64,000 nt of DNA, from assembly GCF_900187035.1 (NCBI RefSeq), contig NZ_LT906446.1, forward strand, positions 1,736,001-1,800,000, in the 5' to 3' direction. A program made the position numbers and the translations under genes. Positions 17,957 to 26,010 of this stretch are shown piece after piece; the first letter of the stretch is position 1, and each line of letters opens with the position of its first letter. The notes beneath the pieces are model-generated. The model was not told where the DNA came from and searched no databases. It was given only the letters and a program-made list of their open reading frames with translations. This DNA is from Megamonas hypermegale. Its GTDB lineage: Bacteria > Bacillota > Negativicutes > Selenomonadales > Selenomonadaceae.

Positions 17957-18562
17957 ATGGAACAATTTTCAACGATGTTTTTAAGTTTTATTGACACATG
18001 GGGCTATGTTGCTGTAGCCGTGCTTATGGGACTTGAAAATGCCTGCATACCAATTCCTAGTGAACTCATCTTAGGCTTTGCAGGATATTTAATTTCTGCA
18101 GGAAGAATGGAATTTTTCCATGCCACTGTTGCTGGCATGATTGGTGGTATGGTTGGTTCTATCGTTACTTATTATGTAGGCTCACATGGTGGCAGACCAT
18201 TTATTGACCGTTATGGAAAATATTTCTTTATGAAAAAATCCCATGTCGATACAGCACAACGCTGGTTCGATAAATACGGTGTAAAAGCTGTATTTTTTAG
18301 CCGTATATTACCAGTTGTTCGCACATTTATCTCTTTACCAGCTGGTTTTGCCCGCGTCAACATGAAAAAATTTATTATCTATACCTTCCTCGGTTCTTTG
18401 CCTTGGACAATGTTTATTCTTTACATTGGTTGGCTCCTTGGCGATAATTGGAAAAGCATGCTCGCTGTTGGTCATGAAGCAAGCCTCATTGTCGCTACTC
18501 TCATCGTACTGATTTGCTTATTTTACTTCATTCGCTATAAACGCAATAAAAAAAGGTTGTAA
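17957..18562 (+). CDS. DedA-family membrane protein
   Basis: This 201-residue integral membrane protein of the DedA/VTT superfamily has the signature segments ACIPIPSELILGFAGYL (about 28-45), GSIVTYYVGSHGGR, and the conserved FFSRILPVVRTFISLPAG with its paired basic residues (about 113-132). Some DedA proteins flip undecaprenyl phosphate or phosphatidylethanolamine; the lipid handled here is unknown. AAAGGATAA precedes ATG 17957. It lies between the Mn exporter and larB, both within 45 bp. Confidence 0.92.
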   Translation: MEQFSTMFLSFIDTWGYVAVAVLMGLENACIPIPSELILGFAGYLISAGRMEFFHATVAGMIGGMVGSIVTYYVGSHGGRPFIDRYGKYFFMKKSHVDTAQRWFDKYGVKAVFFSRILPVVRTFISLPAGFARVNMKKFIIYTFLGSLPWTMFILYIGWLLGDNWKSMLAVGHEASLIVATLIVLICLFYFIRYKRNKKRL

Positions 18563-18565
18563 AAA

Positions 18566-19321
18566 ATGAATAATATTGAATTACTAGATTTACTTCACGC
18601 TTATAAACAAGGAAATATCAACGATGCAACAATCATGAAAAAAATCCAAAATGACAGTTTTGATGATATTGGATTTGCTAAAGTTGACCATAGCAGAGCA
18701 AATAGACAAGATTTTCCAGAAGTAATCTATTGTGCAGGAAAAACTAATCAACAAATTGCTGAGATTTTCCTCAATCTATTTAATCACAGTCAAAAAAATA
18801 TCATTGCATCTCGTGCTACAAAAGAAAATTATGAAGCTGTCTTAAAGTTAGTTCCTACAGCATTATATGATGAGGCAGCTCGCATCATTTATGTACAGAG
18901 AGATAATACGCCTGTTGATGACAAGCGATTTATTCTCGTATTGACAGCAGGTACTAGTGATATCCCTGTTGCTAAAGAAGCTGGACTTACAGCCCAACTC
19001 ATGAATAATAAAGTTGAATATTGCTTTGATGTTGGTGTTGCAGGTATTCATCGCTTATTAGCTCGCAAAGATTTAATCGATAAGGCTAATGTCATCATCG
19101 TTGCAGCAGGCATGGAAGGCGCTCTCGCTAGCGTTGTCGGTGGTCTTGCTAATAAACCAGTCATCGCCGTGCCTACAAGTGTCGGCTACGGTGCTTCCTT
19201 TGGCGGTCTTTCAGCCCTGCTCGCTATGCTCAATAGCTGTGCTGCTGGCGTAGCTGTCATGAATATAGATAACGGCTTTGGTGCTGGTCGTCTTGCTAGC
19301 ATGATTAATCACATGCGTTAA
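18566..19321 (+). CDS. larB: LarB: pyridinium-3,5-biscarboxylate mononucleotide synthase
   Basis: LarB carboxylates and hydrolyses nicotinate adenine dinucleotide, the first step toward the nickel-pincer cofactor of lactate racemase-type enzymes. The 251-residue protein has a helical N-terminus (GFAKVDHSRANRQDFPEVIYCAGKT) and a PurE-like C-terminal domain (LTAGTSDIPVAKEA, VIIVAAGMEGALASVVGGLANKPVIAVPTSVGYG). It begins 3 bp after dedA, so it is co-transcribed with it. larC2 and larE follow about 150 bp later under what looks like their own promoter. Confidence 0.95.
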   Translation: MNNIELLDLLHAYKQGNINDATIMKKIQNDSFDDIGFAKVDHSRANRQDFPEVIYCAGKTNQQIAEIFLNLFNHSQKNIIASRATKENYEAVLKLVPTALYDEAARIIYVQRDNTPVDDKRFILVLTAGTSDIPVAKEAGLTAQLMNNKVEYCFDVGVAGIHRLLARKDLIDKANVIIVAAGMEGALASVVGGLANKPVIAVPTSVGYGASFGGLSALLAMLNSCAAGVAVMNIDNGFGAGRLASMINHMR

Positions 19322-19343
19322 AAAATCACCAATATAAAATATA

Positions 19344-19388
19344 TAACTAGATAAATATCAAATACATTTGATTTTATCTAGTTTTTTT
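19344..19388 (+). terminator. Terminator after larB
   Basis: AACTAGATAAA and TTTATCTAGTT arms with an AT-rich inner stem (ATCAAAT/ATTTGAT) are followed by TTTTTTTAT. Confidence 0.75.
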
Positions 19389-19414
19389 ATCTAAAAAACA
19401 TTTTATTGAAAATA

Positions 19415-19442
19415 TTGACTTGAAGTGAGCTATAAGTATTAT
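19415..19442 (+). promoter_or_regulatory. Promoter of larC2-larE
   Basis: TTGACT (19415-19420), 16-base spacer and TATTAT (19437-19442), about 34 bases before the larC2 ATG. Confidence 0.55.
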
Positions 19443-19475
19443 ATTAAAATAAAGATAAAAACCGAGGTAAACTTT

Positions 19476-19940
19476 ATGGCAAATTACAATATTGATAAAT
19501 TAATCACCTTATCTTGTAATATCGATGATTTTAATCCTCAAAACTATGAATATATTACAGAAAAATTATTTCAAAATGGCGCATTAGATGTTTGGCTAAC
19601 TCCTATTTATATGAAAAAATCTCGCACTGCCAACACTTTATCTGTATTAATCAAACCCGAAGATAAAGAAAAATGTCTTGATATAATTTTTAGCGAAACT
19701 TCTACACTGGGTATTCGCGAAGAAGCAATCATACGTTATAGCTTAAATCGAGAATTTAAAATTATCGATACCCCTTATGGAAAAATCTCTTGCAAAATTG
19801 CTAAAAAAAATAATGAAATTTTAAATATATCCGCAGAATACGAAGACTGTAAAAAAGCTGCGAAAAAATATAATGTTCCACTAAAAAAAGTACAACAAAC
19901 AGCATTATTTCTAATAAATGAGGAATTACAAAATGAATAA
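19476..19940 (+). CDS. larC: LarC C-terminal half (LarC2) as a free-standing gene
   Basis: LarC is the CTP-dependent nickel-inserting enzyme of pincer cofactor synthesis. This 154-residue protein matches only its C-terminal part (ITLSCNIDDFNPQNYEYITEKLFQNGALDVWLTPIYMKKSR is the hallmark region, residues about 8-48), followed by PYGKISCKIAK and EDCKKAAKKYNVPL. In Lactobacillus plantarum larC1 and larC2 are joined by frameshifting; here no larC1 ORF precedes it. ATG 19476 is supported by GAGGTAAAC. The gene overlaps larE by 8 bases. Confidence 0.88.
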   Translation: MANYNIDKLITLSCNIDDFNPQNYEYITEKLFQNGALDVWLTPIYMKKSRTANTLSVLIKPEDKEKCLDIIFSETSTLGIREEAIIRYSLNREFKIIDTPYGKISCKIAKKNNEILNISAEYEDCKKAAKKYNVPLKKVQQTALFLINEELQNE

Positions 19941-20736
19941 ACAGCAACAATTAATCGAATTAATAAAATCCTATAAATCAGTAGCTATAGCTTTTTCTGG
20001 CGGTGTAGACAGTTCAGCCCTTGCCAAAGCTTGCTTTTTAGCACTAGGGGATAAAGCTATTGCCATCACTGCCGTTTCTTCGCTAATGACAGAAACTGAA
20101 ATCAATGATGCAAAAAATATAGCAAAATTGATTGGCATAAGACATGAAATATTCCATTTTAACGATTTAGCAGATGATAAATTTATTGCAAATGACAAAA
20201 TGCGCTGCTATCATTGCCATATCAATCGCTTCAAATTCATGGAAGATTTTTGTCAAAAAAATAATTATAACTATCTTTTAGAAGGCTCTAATGAAGATGA
20301 TAAAAGTGATTATCGCCCTGGCATGATAGCTTTAAAAGAATTTGAAATAGTAAAATCACCATTTTTAGAACTTCATATAACTAAAGATGAAATTCGCCAA
20401 ATGGCTAAAAATTGGAATTTACCAGTATGGAATAAACCAAGCTCCGCTTGTCTTGCTTCCCGACTAGCTTACGGTATTGAAATAACACCAGAAAAATTAA
20501 ACCAAATAGCGCAAGCCGAAGCAATTATTCGTCCATTTGTCAATGGTCAAATGCGTGTGCGCCATCATGGCGATTTAGCCAGAATTGAAGTAGAAGATAA
20601 TCAACTTTCAAAAATCCTTGAACCAAAAACAAAAAATTTAATCAATACTAAATTAAAAGAACTCGGCTTTAAATTTGTAACGATTGACTTAACAGGCTAT
20701 CAAAAGGGTAGTAATAACACTGTATTACAAAATTAA
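19933..20736 (+). CDS. larE: LarE: ATP-dependent sulfur transferase
   Basis: LarE adenylates the cofactor precursor and donates sulfur to its carboxylates. The 267-residue PP-loop protein has SGGVDSS (22-28), the RCYHC pair (Cys92, Cys95) and PSSACLASR with Cys173, the position of the sacrificial sulfur-donor cysteine of the family. GEIs such as LLEGSN and MRVRHHGDLARIE (about 212-224) are also conserved. ATG 19933 follows GAGGA and overlaps larC2. Its partner LarA-type enzyme is not in this window. Confidence 0.94.
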   Translation: MNKQQQLIELIKSYKSVAIAFSGGVDSSALAKACFLALGDKAIAITAVSSLMTETEINDAKNIAKLIGIRHEIFHFNDLADDKFIANDKMRCYHCHINRFKFMEDFCQKNNYNYLLEGSNEDDKSDYRPGMIALKEFEIVKSPFLELHITKDEIRQMAKNWNLPVWNKPSSACLASRLAYGIEITPEKLNQIAQAEAIIRPFVNGQMRVRHHGDLARIEVEDNQLSKILEPKTKNLINTKLKELGFKFVTIDLTGYQKGSNNTVLQN

Positions 20737-20769
20737 AATATTGATTTCGCGCCATAGAAAGTTTACATA

Positions 20770-20846
20770 TTGACACTTTATTTTTTGTGTGATATTATTT
20801 AGGCAAGACAAAGACGTCGTAATCGATATCTTTGTCTTATTTTTTT
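20770..20846 (+). ncRNA. Possible promoter-terminator micro-transcript
   Basis: A near-consensus promoter (TTGACA 20770-20775, 17-base spacer, TATTAT 20793-20798) points straight into a hairpin (AAGACAAAGA 20805-20814 with TCTTTGTCTT 20829-20838, inner TCG/CGA) and a TATTTTTTTA tail. The transcript would be only about 40 nt. No ORF fits. It may be a small RNA or a relic. The remaining 20737-21160 DNA holds another hairpin at 20921 and the promoter of the next gene. Confidence 0.4.
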
Positions 20847-20920
20847 ATTTAAAATACTTTATTGTATTTTATTTAAATTAAACCCTTTCTTTTACTATAA
20901 TACAACTCTCTAAAAAATTA

Positions 20921-20951
20921 AAAAGCACTTGATATTTTTCAAGTGTTTTTT
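20921..20951 (+). terminator. Intrinsic terminator downstream of larE
   Basis: AAAAGCACTTGA pairs with TCAAGTGTTTTT (one G-U pair) around a short loop, followed by TTTTTAATTTT. Confidence 0.65.
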
Positions 20952-21104
20952 AATTTTACTTTTTTATCAAACTTCATACAGTAATATATTTATCATTAGT
21001 CATGATAAAATATAAAATTACATTTTACCTATAGTTTTAGTATGATAAATAATTTATTAAAATATAAATTCTCTATATTTTTAATACATTTAAGTTTATC
21101 CTTA

Positions 21105-21113
21105 TGATATAAT
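21105..21113 (+). promoter_or_regulatory. Extended -10 promoter of the DAACS symporter
   Basis: TGATATAAT is a TGnTATAAT extended -10 element with no good -35. It gives a leader of about 40 bases to ATG 21161. Confidence 0.5.
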
Positions 21114-21160
21114 ATCTAAATAAAGTTAAGCAAAAATTTAAAAAGAAATGAGGGATTTTT

Positions 21161-22471
21161 ATGGCTGAAAACAAAAAACAAAATTCTGTAAAAGAAACGG
21201 CGCAAAATGCAATGCGCGAAAACAAGCCCAAAGCACAAGGTCGCCAATTTGTTTTATGGTTTGGAGCACTTATTTTAGGTGGCATCTTGGGCTGGATGGG
21301 TATACACTGGCTTAACGAACTTTTCAATTTTGTGGCAACAGTATTTACTCGTTTATTCCAATTCATCGCAATTCCTACTATAGCATTAGCTGTTATCACT
21401 ACTTTAGCAGCACTTGGCAATAATAAGGAAACGGGGCGCATTTTCTGTCATGCAGTATTTTATACATTACTTACTACCATTTGCGCTGCCGCTATCGGTT
21501 TATGCCTATATTTATGGATTTCTCCAAGCAACTTACCAATGGACCTTCTCGCTTCTGGTCAATCAGCAGTTCCAATGGATAACTTTAAGTCTTTATCTTA
21601 TTATGACCATATTTTATCCGTTATCCCGAATAATGTTTTACAACCATTCGTTTCTGGTAACGTATTATCCGTTATGTTGATTGCTGCAGCTGTAGGTTTA
21701 GCTTTAGCATTTATGCCACGTACTAAAGCACGTGAACAATTATTAGGTGTTATTCAAGGATTACAAGAATTAGCATTCACACTTATTCGTGCGTTACTCT
21801 TCATTTTACCAGTAGGTATTGTTGCTTTCGCAGGCCAATTATCCGCTCAAATTGAAGCTGGCGTTATTGTAGGTGCACTTGGCAAATACACTCTCGTAGT
21901 TCTCGGTGGTAATGCTATTCAAATTTTCATCATTTTACCACTCATTCTTTTGCTTCGCGGTCTCAATCCATTCGTTGTATTCCGCAAAATGGCACCAGCT
22001 CTTGCTGTTGCATTATTTACCAAAAGCTCCGCTGGTACATTACCTGTAACACTTGCATGCTCTGAAGAAAATCTAAAAGTAAATCCAAAAGTTTCCCGCT
22101 TTGTTTTACCAATTTGTACAACTATCAACATGAACGGTTGTGCTGCATTTATCTTAGTAACATCTCTATTTGTTATGCAAAATGCTGGTTTTGAATTATC
22201 TTTAGGCACAATGATAACTTGGCTCTTCATCGCCGTTATCGCCGCTGTTGGTAATGCAGGCGTGCCAATGGGTTGCTATTTCTTAACATTATCTTTAATG
22301 TCTTCAATCGGCGCTCCAATCGGTTTAATGGGTGTTATCTTACCTATCTACACTATAATTGATATGATTGAAACAGCAGAAAATGTTTGGTCAGACTCCG
22401 CTGTTTGTGCCATGACAGACCACGACTTAAAAGGTCAATTAGATGATAGTGATGTACCTTCAACATTATAA
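21161..22471 (+). CDS. Dicarboxylate/amino acid:cation symporter (DAACS)
   Basis: This 436-residue inner-membrane carrier is of the GltP/SstT/DctA superfamily. It has about eight helices plus two re-entrant hairpins. The hairpin-1 region is TKSSAGTLPVTLAC (family serine-rich motif) and TM7 carries TTINMNGCAAFI, the cation-binding NMxGT-type motif with Gly-Cys here. The N-terminus has an extra 25-residue Lys/Asn/Gln-rich cytoplasmic tail. The closest function is probably Na+-coupled uptake of a neutral or acidic amino acid, but substrate cannot be fixed. AATGAGGG precedes ATG 21161. A second DAACS protein is encoded convergently. Confidence 0.9.
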   Translation: MAENKKQNSVKETAQNAMRENKPKAQGRQFVLWFGALILGGILGWMGIHWLNELFNFVATVFTRLFQFIAIPTIALAVITTLAALGNNKETGRIFCHAVFYTLLTTICAAAIGLCLYLWISPSNLPMDLLASGQSAVPMDNFKSLSYYDHILSVIPNNVLQPFVSGNVLSVMLIAAAVGLALAFMPRTKAREQLLGVIQGLQELAFTLIRALLFILPVGIVAFAGQLSAQIEAGVIVGALGKYTLVVLGGNAIQIFIILPLILLLRGLNPFVVFRKMAPALAVALFTKSSAGTLPVTLACSEENLKVNPKVSRFVLPICTTINMNGCAAFILVTSLFVMQNAGFELSLGTMITWLFIAVIAAVGNAGVPMGCYFLTLSLMSSIGAPIGLMGVILPIYTIIDMIETAENVWSDSAVCAMTDHDLKGQLDDSDVPSTL

Positions 22472-22493
22472 TTTAATTATATGATTTATAAAA

Positions 22494-22521
22494 AAAGACG
22501 GAACTAAATTGTTCCGTCTTT
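22494..22521. terminator. Bidirectional terminator between two symporter genes
   Basis: AAAGACGGAAC/GTTCCGTCTTT perfect 11-bp stem, 6-base loop, with A-run on one side and T-run on the other. It lies between convergent genes ending at 22471 and 22536. Confidence 0.85.
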
Positions 22522-22535
22522 TTATTTGCCCAAAA

Positions 22536-23828
22536 TCAATGTATAGCATTTTGAACTTGTAATTTTTCTTTACTTGATAAAACTTCATGTGCCTGTTCTA
22601 TATCCAAATCACCTTCCCATTTTGCAATGACAACTGTTGCCACGCAATTACCGATGATATTAGTTACAGCTCTAGCAATACCTACAAACCAATCAATTGA
22701 TAAAATCAATACTAAACCAATCATCGGAATTGCTGGTATAGCTGATAATGTTGCTGCTAAAATTACGATTGCAGAACCTGGAACACCATGTGCACCTTTT
22801 GAAGCAATCATTGACACTATGATAATCATCAATAAATCAGAAAAAGCTAAATCTACATTTGTCGCATGAGCTATGAAAATCGTAGCCAATGTCAAATAAA
22901 TTGAAAAACCGTCTAAATTAAATGAATATCCTGTTGGAATAACTAAACCTACTGTTGAAGATTTTATGCCCATATTTTCTAGTTTTTTCATAATCTGTGG
23001 CAATACGCTATCTGATGCTGTCGTAGCAAATACAATCATCAATTCTTCTCGTAAATATCTTAAAAATTGGAATAAATTTATGCCACACAATCTTAAAATT
23101 CCGCCTAAGACAACAATTACAAATAATATACAAGTTACAAAATATAAACCAACTAATGCACCTAAATGACCTAAAGAGTCTAAACCATATTTACCTACTG
23201 TAAAAGCTACTGCTCCAAATACACCAACTGGTGCAAAACGAACAATAATTCCCATAGCTCTAAAAAATACAGTGCTTAATTCAGATACAGCTTTAACTAC
23301 AATAGAAGCTTTATCTTTTACTAAATTTAAAGAACACGCAAATATAATTGAAAATACTAATACCTGTAAAATATCACCTTTAGCAAAAGCACCTACAACA
23401 GTTGTCGGTACCAGATTCATCAAAAATGATACGCCACCGGCTTGGCTTATCGTTTGAGCTCTTTCTGTATACGCACTGATTGCTGAAGCATCTAAGCTAG
23501 ATGGGTCAATATTCATGCCCATACCAATATTACTATTTAAACCTAATACTAAACCTAAAGCTAAAGCAATTGTCGTTACACATTCAAAATAAAATATTGT
23601 CTTTACGCCTACAGTTCCAACTTTTTTAATATTACCTACACCAGAAATTCCATTTACAACTACGCAAAAAACAATCGGAGCAATCAATAATTGTATAAAT
23701 CGTATGAATAAATCGCCAAGCGGTTTTAAAGCTTGAGCTTGCGTTGGAAATACCACACCAACAATCAGCCCTAATATCAAGGCTAATACAACTTGTAAAA
23801 ATAATGAACTCTTTATTTTCGCTACCAT
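22536..23828 (-). CDS. dctA: DctA-like C4-dicarboxylate:cation symporter
   Basis: This 430-residue DAACS carrier takes up dicarboxylates such as succinate, fumarate or malate with cations. It has the family serine-rich region FATTASDSVLPQIM (TM hairpin 1), PTGYSFNLDGFSIYLTLATIFIA (TM7 motif), KGAHGVPGSAIVILAATLS (hairpin 2) and IDWFVGIARAVTNIIGN in TM8. These match the DctA/GltP branch better than the neighbour at 21161. ATG 23828 has AAAGGAGTGG upstream. No obvious operon partner; allE lies 110 bp upstream beyond a terminator. Confidence 0.9.
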   Translation of the reverse strand: MVAKIKSSLFLQVVLALILGLIVGVVFPTQAQALKPLGDLFIRFIQLLIAPIVFCVVVNGISGVGNIKKVGTVGVKTIFYFECVTTIALALGLVLGLNSNIGMGMNIDPSSLDASAISAYTERAQTISQAGGVSFLMNLVPTTVVGAFAKGDILQVLVFSIIFACSLNLVKDKASIVVKAVSELSTVFFRAMGIIVRFAPVGVFGAVAFTVGKYGLDSLGHLGALVGLYFVTCILFVIVVLGGILRLCGINLFQFLRYLREELMIVFATTASDSVLPQIMKKLENMGIKSSTVGLVIPTGYSFNLDGFSIYLTLATIFIAHATNVDLAFSDLLMIIIVSMIASKGAHGVPGSAIVILAATLSAIPAIPMIGLVLILSIDWFVGIARAVTNIIGNCVATVVIAKWEGDLDIEQAHEVLSSKEKLQVQNAIH

Positions 23829-23856
23829 TATTACCACTCCTTTATTTAAAACAAAA

Positions 23857-23883
23857 AAGCAACCGACAAAATGCCAGTTGCTT
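23857..23883 (-). terminator. Terminator of the allC-allE operon
   Basis: On the minus strand AAGCAAC/GTTGCTT arms are followed by TTTTTTGTTTT, about 50 bp after the allE stop. Confidence 0.7.
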
Positions 23884-23936
23884 TTAATTCACAATCTACA
23901 AATTATCATAAGACTACACTGTCTAGATTTATATTT

Positions 23937-24698
23937 TTATATTTCTACATCACGATTACAATCTTTAGAGTAAATATAGGCAAATGGTTCTCTACCTACA
24001 CCGTAACAACCCTGTGCAACATATGGGCCAAACCACATGAAGTCATTCTTTTTAATCGGCATCCAAGAATTTTCCATAAAATACATACCTTCGCCAGATA
24101 AAATATATGCTCCATGTTCCTGTACATGTGTTTCAATGAATGAATGACACCCACCAGGATTAAAAGATAAGATATGCATATTCATATCAAAAGCCAAATC
24201 TTTTGGTAATAAATCCTTTATGAAAACATTTTCCATACCTTCATATTCTTGATATTCCATATCATTGACATTGCCTACACATACGTATGGTTTTTCTCCA
24301 CCTGCGAGTGGAATGTATCTTTGTTTATAAAAGAGGAATTTTGCTTTTTCTGCACATTTAAATTTTATGCCAGTATCAGATGGAGCAAAAATATAACCAC
24401 CTGCTGTTAAATTATAAACATCTAATCCCACTGAACATTCTACACTGCCTTCAATGCAATATAAAAAGCTTTCTACACCTTCTTCAGAAGCTAAATGTTT
24501 AGTAGAATATCCGCCAGGCTCTGCTGTTATAATGTATTCTACAAAACTTGCACCCATTTTAGGTGAAGCCACGATGCTTACTCGGCAATTTTTTATAGCT
24601 GGAATTACATTATTTACTAATCCATCTTCTGGTAAAACAGCAAAAATACCTGGTTTTACAACAACTCTTGTACTTAAAATATCTTTAGGATAACTCAT
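23937..24698 (-). CDS. allE: (S)-ureidoglycine aminohydrolase
   Basis: AllE hydrolyses (S)-ureidoglycine to (S)-ureidoglycolate and ammonia, keeping the stereochemistry, in allantoin breakdown. The 253-residue protein is a bicupin. The C-terminal cupin shows the Mn-binding set Glu189, His191, His195 (ETHVQEH) and Gln229 (VAQGCYG); the N-terminal cupin (SFLYCIEGSVE, AGGYIFAPSD) lacks such ligands, as in the family. The N-terminus STRVVVKPGIFAVLPEDGLVNN is typical. It overlaps the 3' end of allC by 14 bases, so the pair is translationally coupled. Confidence 0.95.
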   Translation of the reverse strand: MSYPKDILSTRVVVKPGIFAVLPEDGLVNNVIPAIKNCRVSIVASPKMGASFVEYIITAEPGGYSTKHLASEEGVESFLYCIEGSVECSVGLDVYNLTAGGYIFAPSDTGIKFKCAEKAKFLFYKQRYIPLAGGEKPYVCVGNVNDMEYQEYEGMENVFIKDLLPKDLAFDMNMHILSFNPGGCHSFIETHVQEHGAYILSGEGMYFMENSWMPIKKNDFMWFGPYVAQGCYGVGREPFAYIYSKDCNRDVEI

Positions 24699-25920
24699 TT
24701 ATATTCTCCTCATTGTTTATTTTTTTAATTGTATCTAACATAACATGAACAGCTTTTGCTAGGTTTTCTGGTTTACTATATTCTTCTGGGCAATGGCTTC
24801 TACCACCCTTACTAGGCACAAATAACATTGCCGTAGGTAATTTACGTGAAATCGGTAAAGCATCATGACCTGCTCCACTGTTTATATTTATGGAAGAATA
24901 ACCTAATTTTAAAATGCTCTGTCTTAAATAAGACTTCAATGTATCATCCATATCAGATGGTTCAACTTCTAATTTTGTTTGCATTTCATATGTTAAATTG
25001 CGTTCTTGTGCTGTCTTTTCCAAATACGTTAATATATCTTTTTCTAATGCATGTAAATCATCATTATTCATACTGCGTATATCTAAGGAAAATTTCACTT
25101 TTTCAGGTACTGTATTTACAGCATTTGGAGAAACTTCACATGCTCCTACAGTTGCAACAGCTCCAGCATATTTTTTAGCTGCTTTTTCTATATATTCAAT
25201 CACAGTAGCTGTTCCTGTAAGCGCGTCATATCGCATATTCATCGGTGTTGTTCCTGCATGGTCAGCTCTGCCAAATACCTGAATATTGTATCGTTTCATG
25301 CCTACAATACCATTTACGATACCAAGTTCTACGGCTTCTTTTTCTAAAACCGGTCCTTGTTCGATATGAATTTCCATAAAACAACGAATTTGTGACAACT
25401 TCCAAACACTATTTATCAATTGTTCTGGTACTAAATTCCATGATTTCATAGCTTCATAAACGCTTATTCCTTGTTCATCATATTGATGTTTTAATTTTTC
25501 AATATCCCATTCTCCTAAAAAAGCTTTGCTAGAGAAAAATCCAGTACCAAAACGAACGCCTTCTTCATCATTAAAACCGATGACTTCTAGCGTATAAAAC
25601 AATGTTTCATATTTTAAAAGACGAGCTATCTCAATGCCACAAACTACGCCGGCTATTCCATCATATGCTCCACCAGATTTTACTGAATCATAATGTGAAC
25701 CAATTATTATTTTTCGTGAAGAAATGCCCGGTCTAATACCATGAACAGCTCCAGAGGCATCAATAAATACTTCAAGTCCTGCTTCTTCCATTTTCTGTTT
25801 TAAAAAATTCACAGCTAACTTAGCTTCCTTAGTAAAAGGTAACCTCGTTACGCCATTTGTTGTCTCAGAAAATATCTTCAATGTTTCTAAGGTTTCCTTA
25901 ATTCTATCGGTAGTATTCAC
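24685..25920 (-). CDS. allC: Allantoate amidohydrolase (M20 family)
   Basis: AllC hydrolyses allantoate to ureidoglycine, CO2 and ammonia with a two-metal M20 site. The 411-residue protein has GSHYDSV (His76), YDGIAGV (Asp87), NDEEGVRF (Glu119/120), EIHIEQG (His185) and ADHAGTTPM in the lid domain. All are canonical for the hydantoinase/carbamoylase group. GTG 25920 is preferred: the frame is open to an ATG at 25998, but that start would lie inside the divergent promoter region and lacks a ribosome site. It precedes allE and diverges from pucR, whose product probably controls it. Confidence 0.9.
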   Translation of the reverse strand: MNTTDRIKETLETLKIFSETTNGVTRLPFTKEAKLAVNFLKQKMEEAGLEVFIDASGAVHGIRPGISSRKIIIGSHYDSVKSGGAYDGIAGVVCGIEIARLLKYETLFYTLEVIGFNDEEGVRFGTGFFSSKAFLGEWDIEKLKHQYDEQGISVYEAMKSWNLVPEQLINSVWKLSQIRCFMEIHIEQGPVLEKEAVELGIVNGIVGMKRYNIQVFGRADHAGTTPMNMRYDALTGTATVIEYIEKAAKKYAGAVATVGACEVSPNAVNTVPEKVKFSLDIRSMNNDDLHALEKDILTYLEKTAQERNLTYEMQTKLEVEPSDMDDTLKSYLRQSILKLGYSSININSGAGHDALPISRKLPTAMLFVPSKGGRSHCPEEYSKPENLAKAVHVMLDTIKKINNEENINELS

Positions 25921-26010
25921 TTTGACACTTCTTTCATTAATAATATATATTTCTATCAATACAACACGTGATATAATTTTAATTAATCTATTTTTCAAGG
26001 AGATTTTTCT
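25921..26010. promoter_or_regulatory. Divergent control region of allC-allE and pucR
   Basis: This 90-bp AT-rich gap holds TATAAT at 25973-25978 (plus strand, pucR) with no good -35, a TTGACA at 25922-25927, and a CACGTG palindrome near 25965 that could be part of an operator. AAGGAG precedes the pucR ATG. Assignments are tentative. Confidence 0.45.

Noticed and set aside
19476-19940. Frameshifted LarC1 upstream of LarC2
   Set aside because: The DNA between larB and larC2 holds a terminator and promoter, and no coding remnant was recognised.
24685-25998. Longer allC from ATG 25998
   Set aside because: It would cover the divergent promoter region, has no ribosome site, and adds residues not seen in the family.
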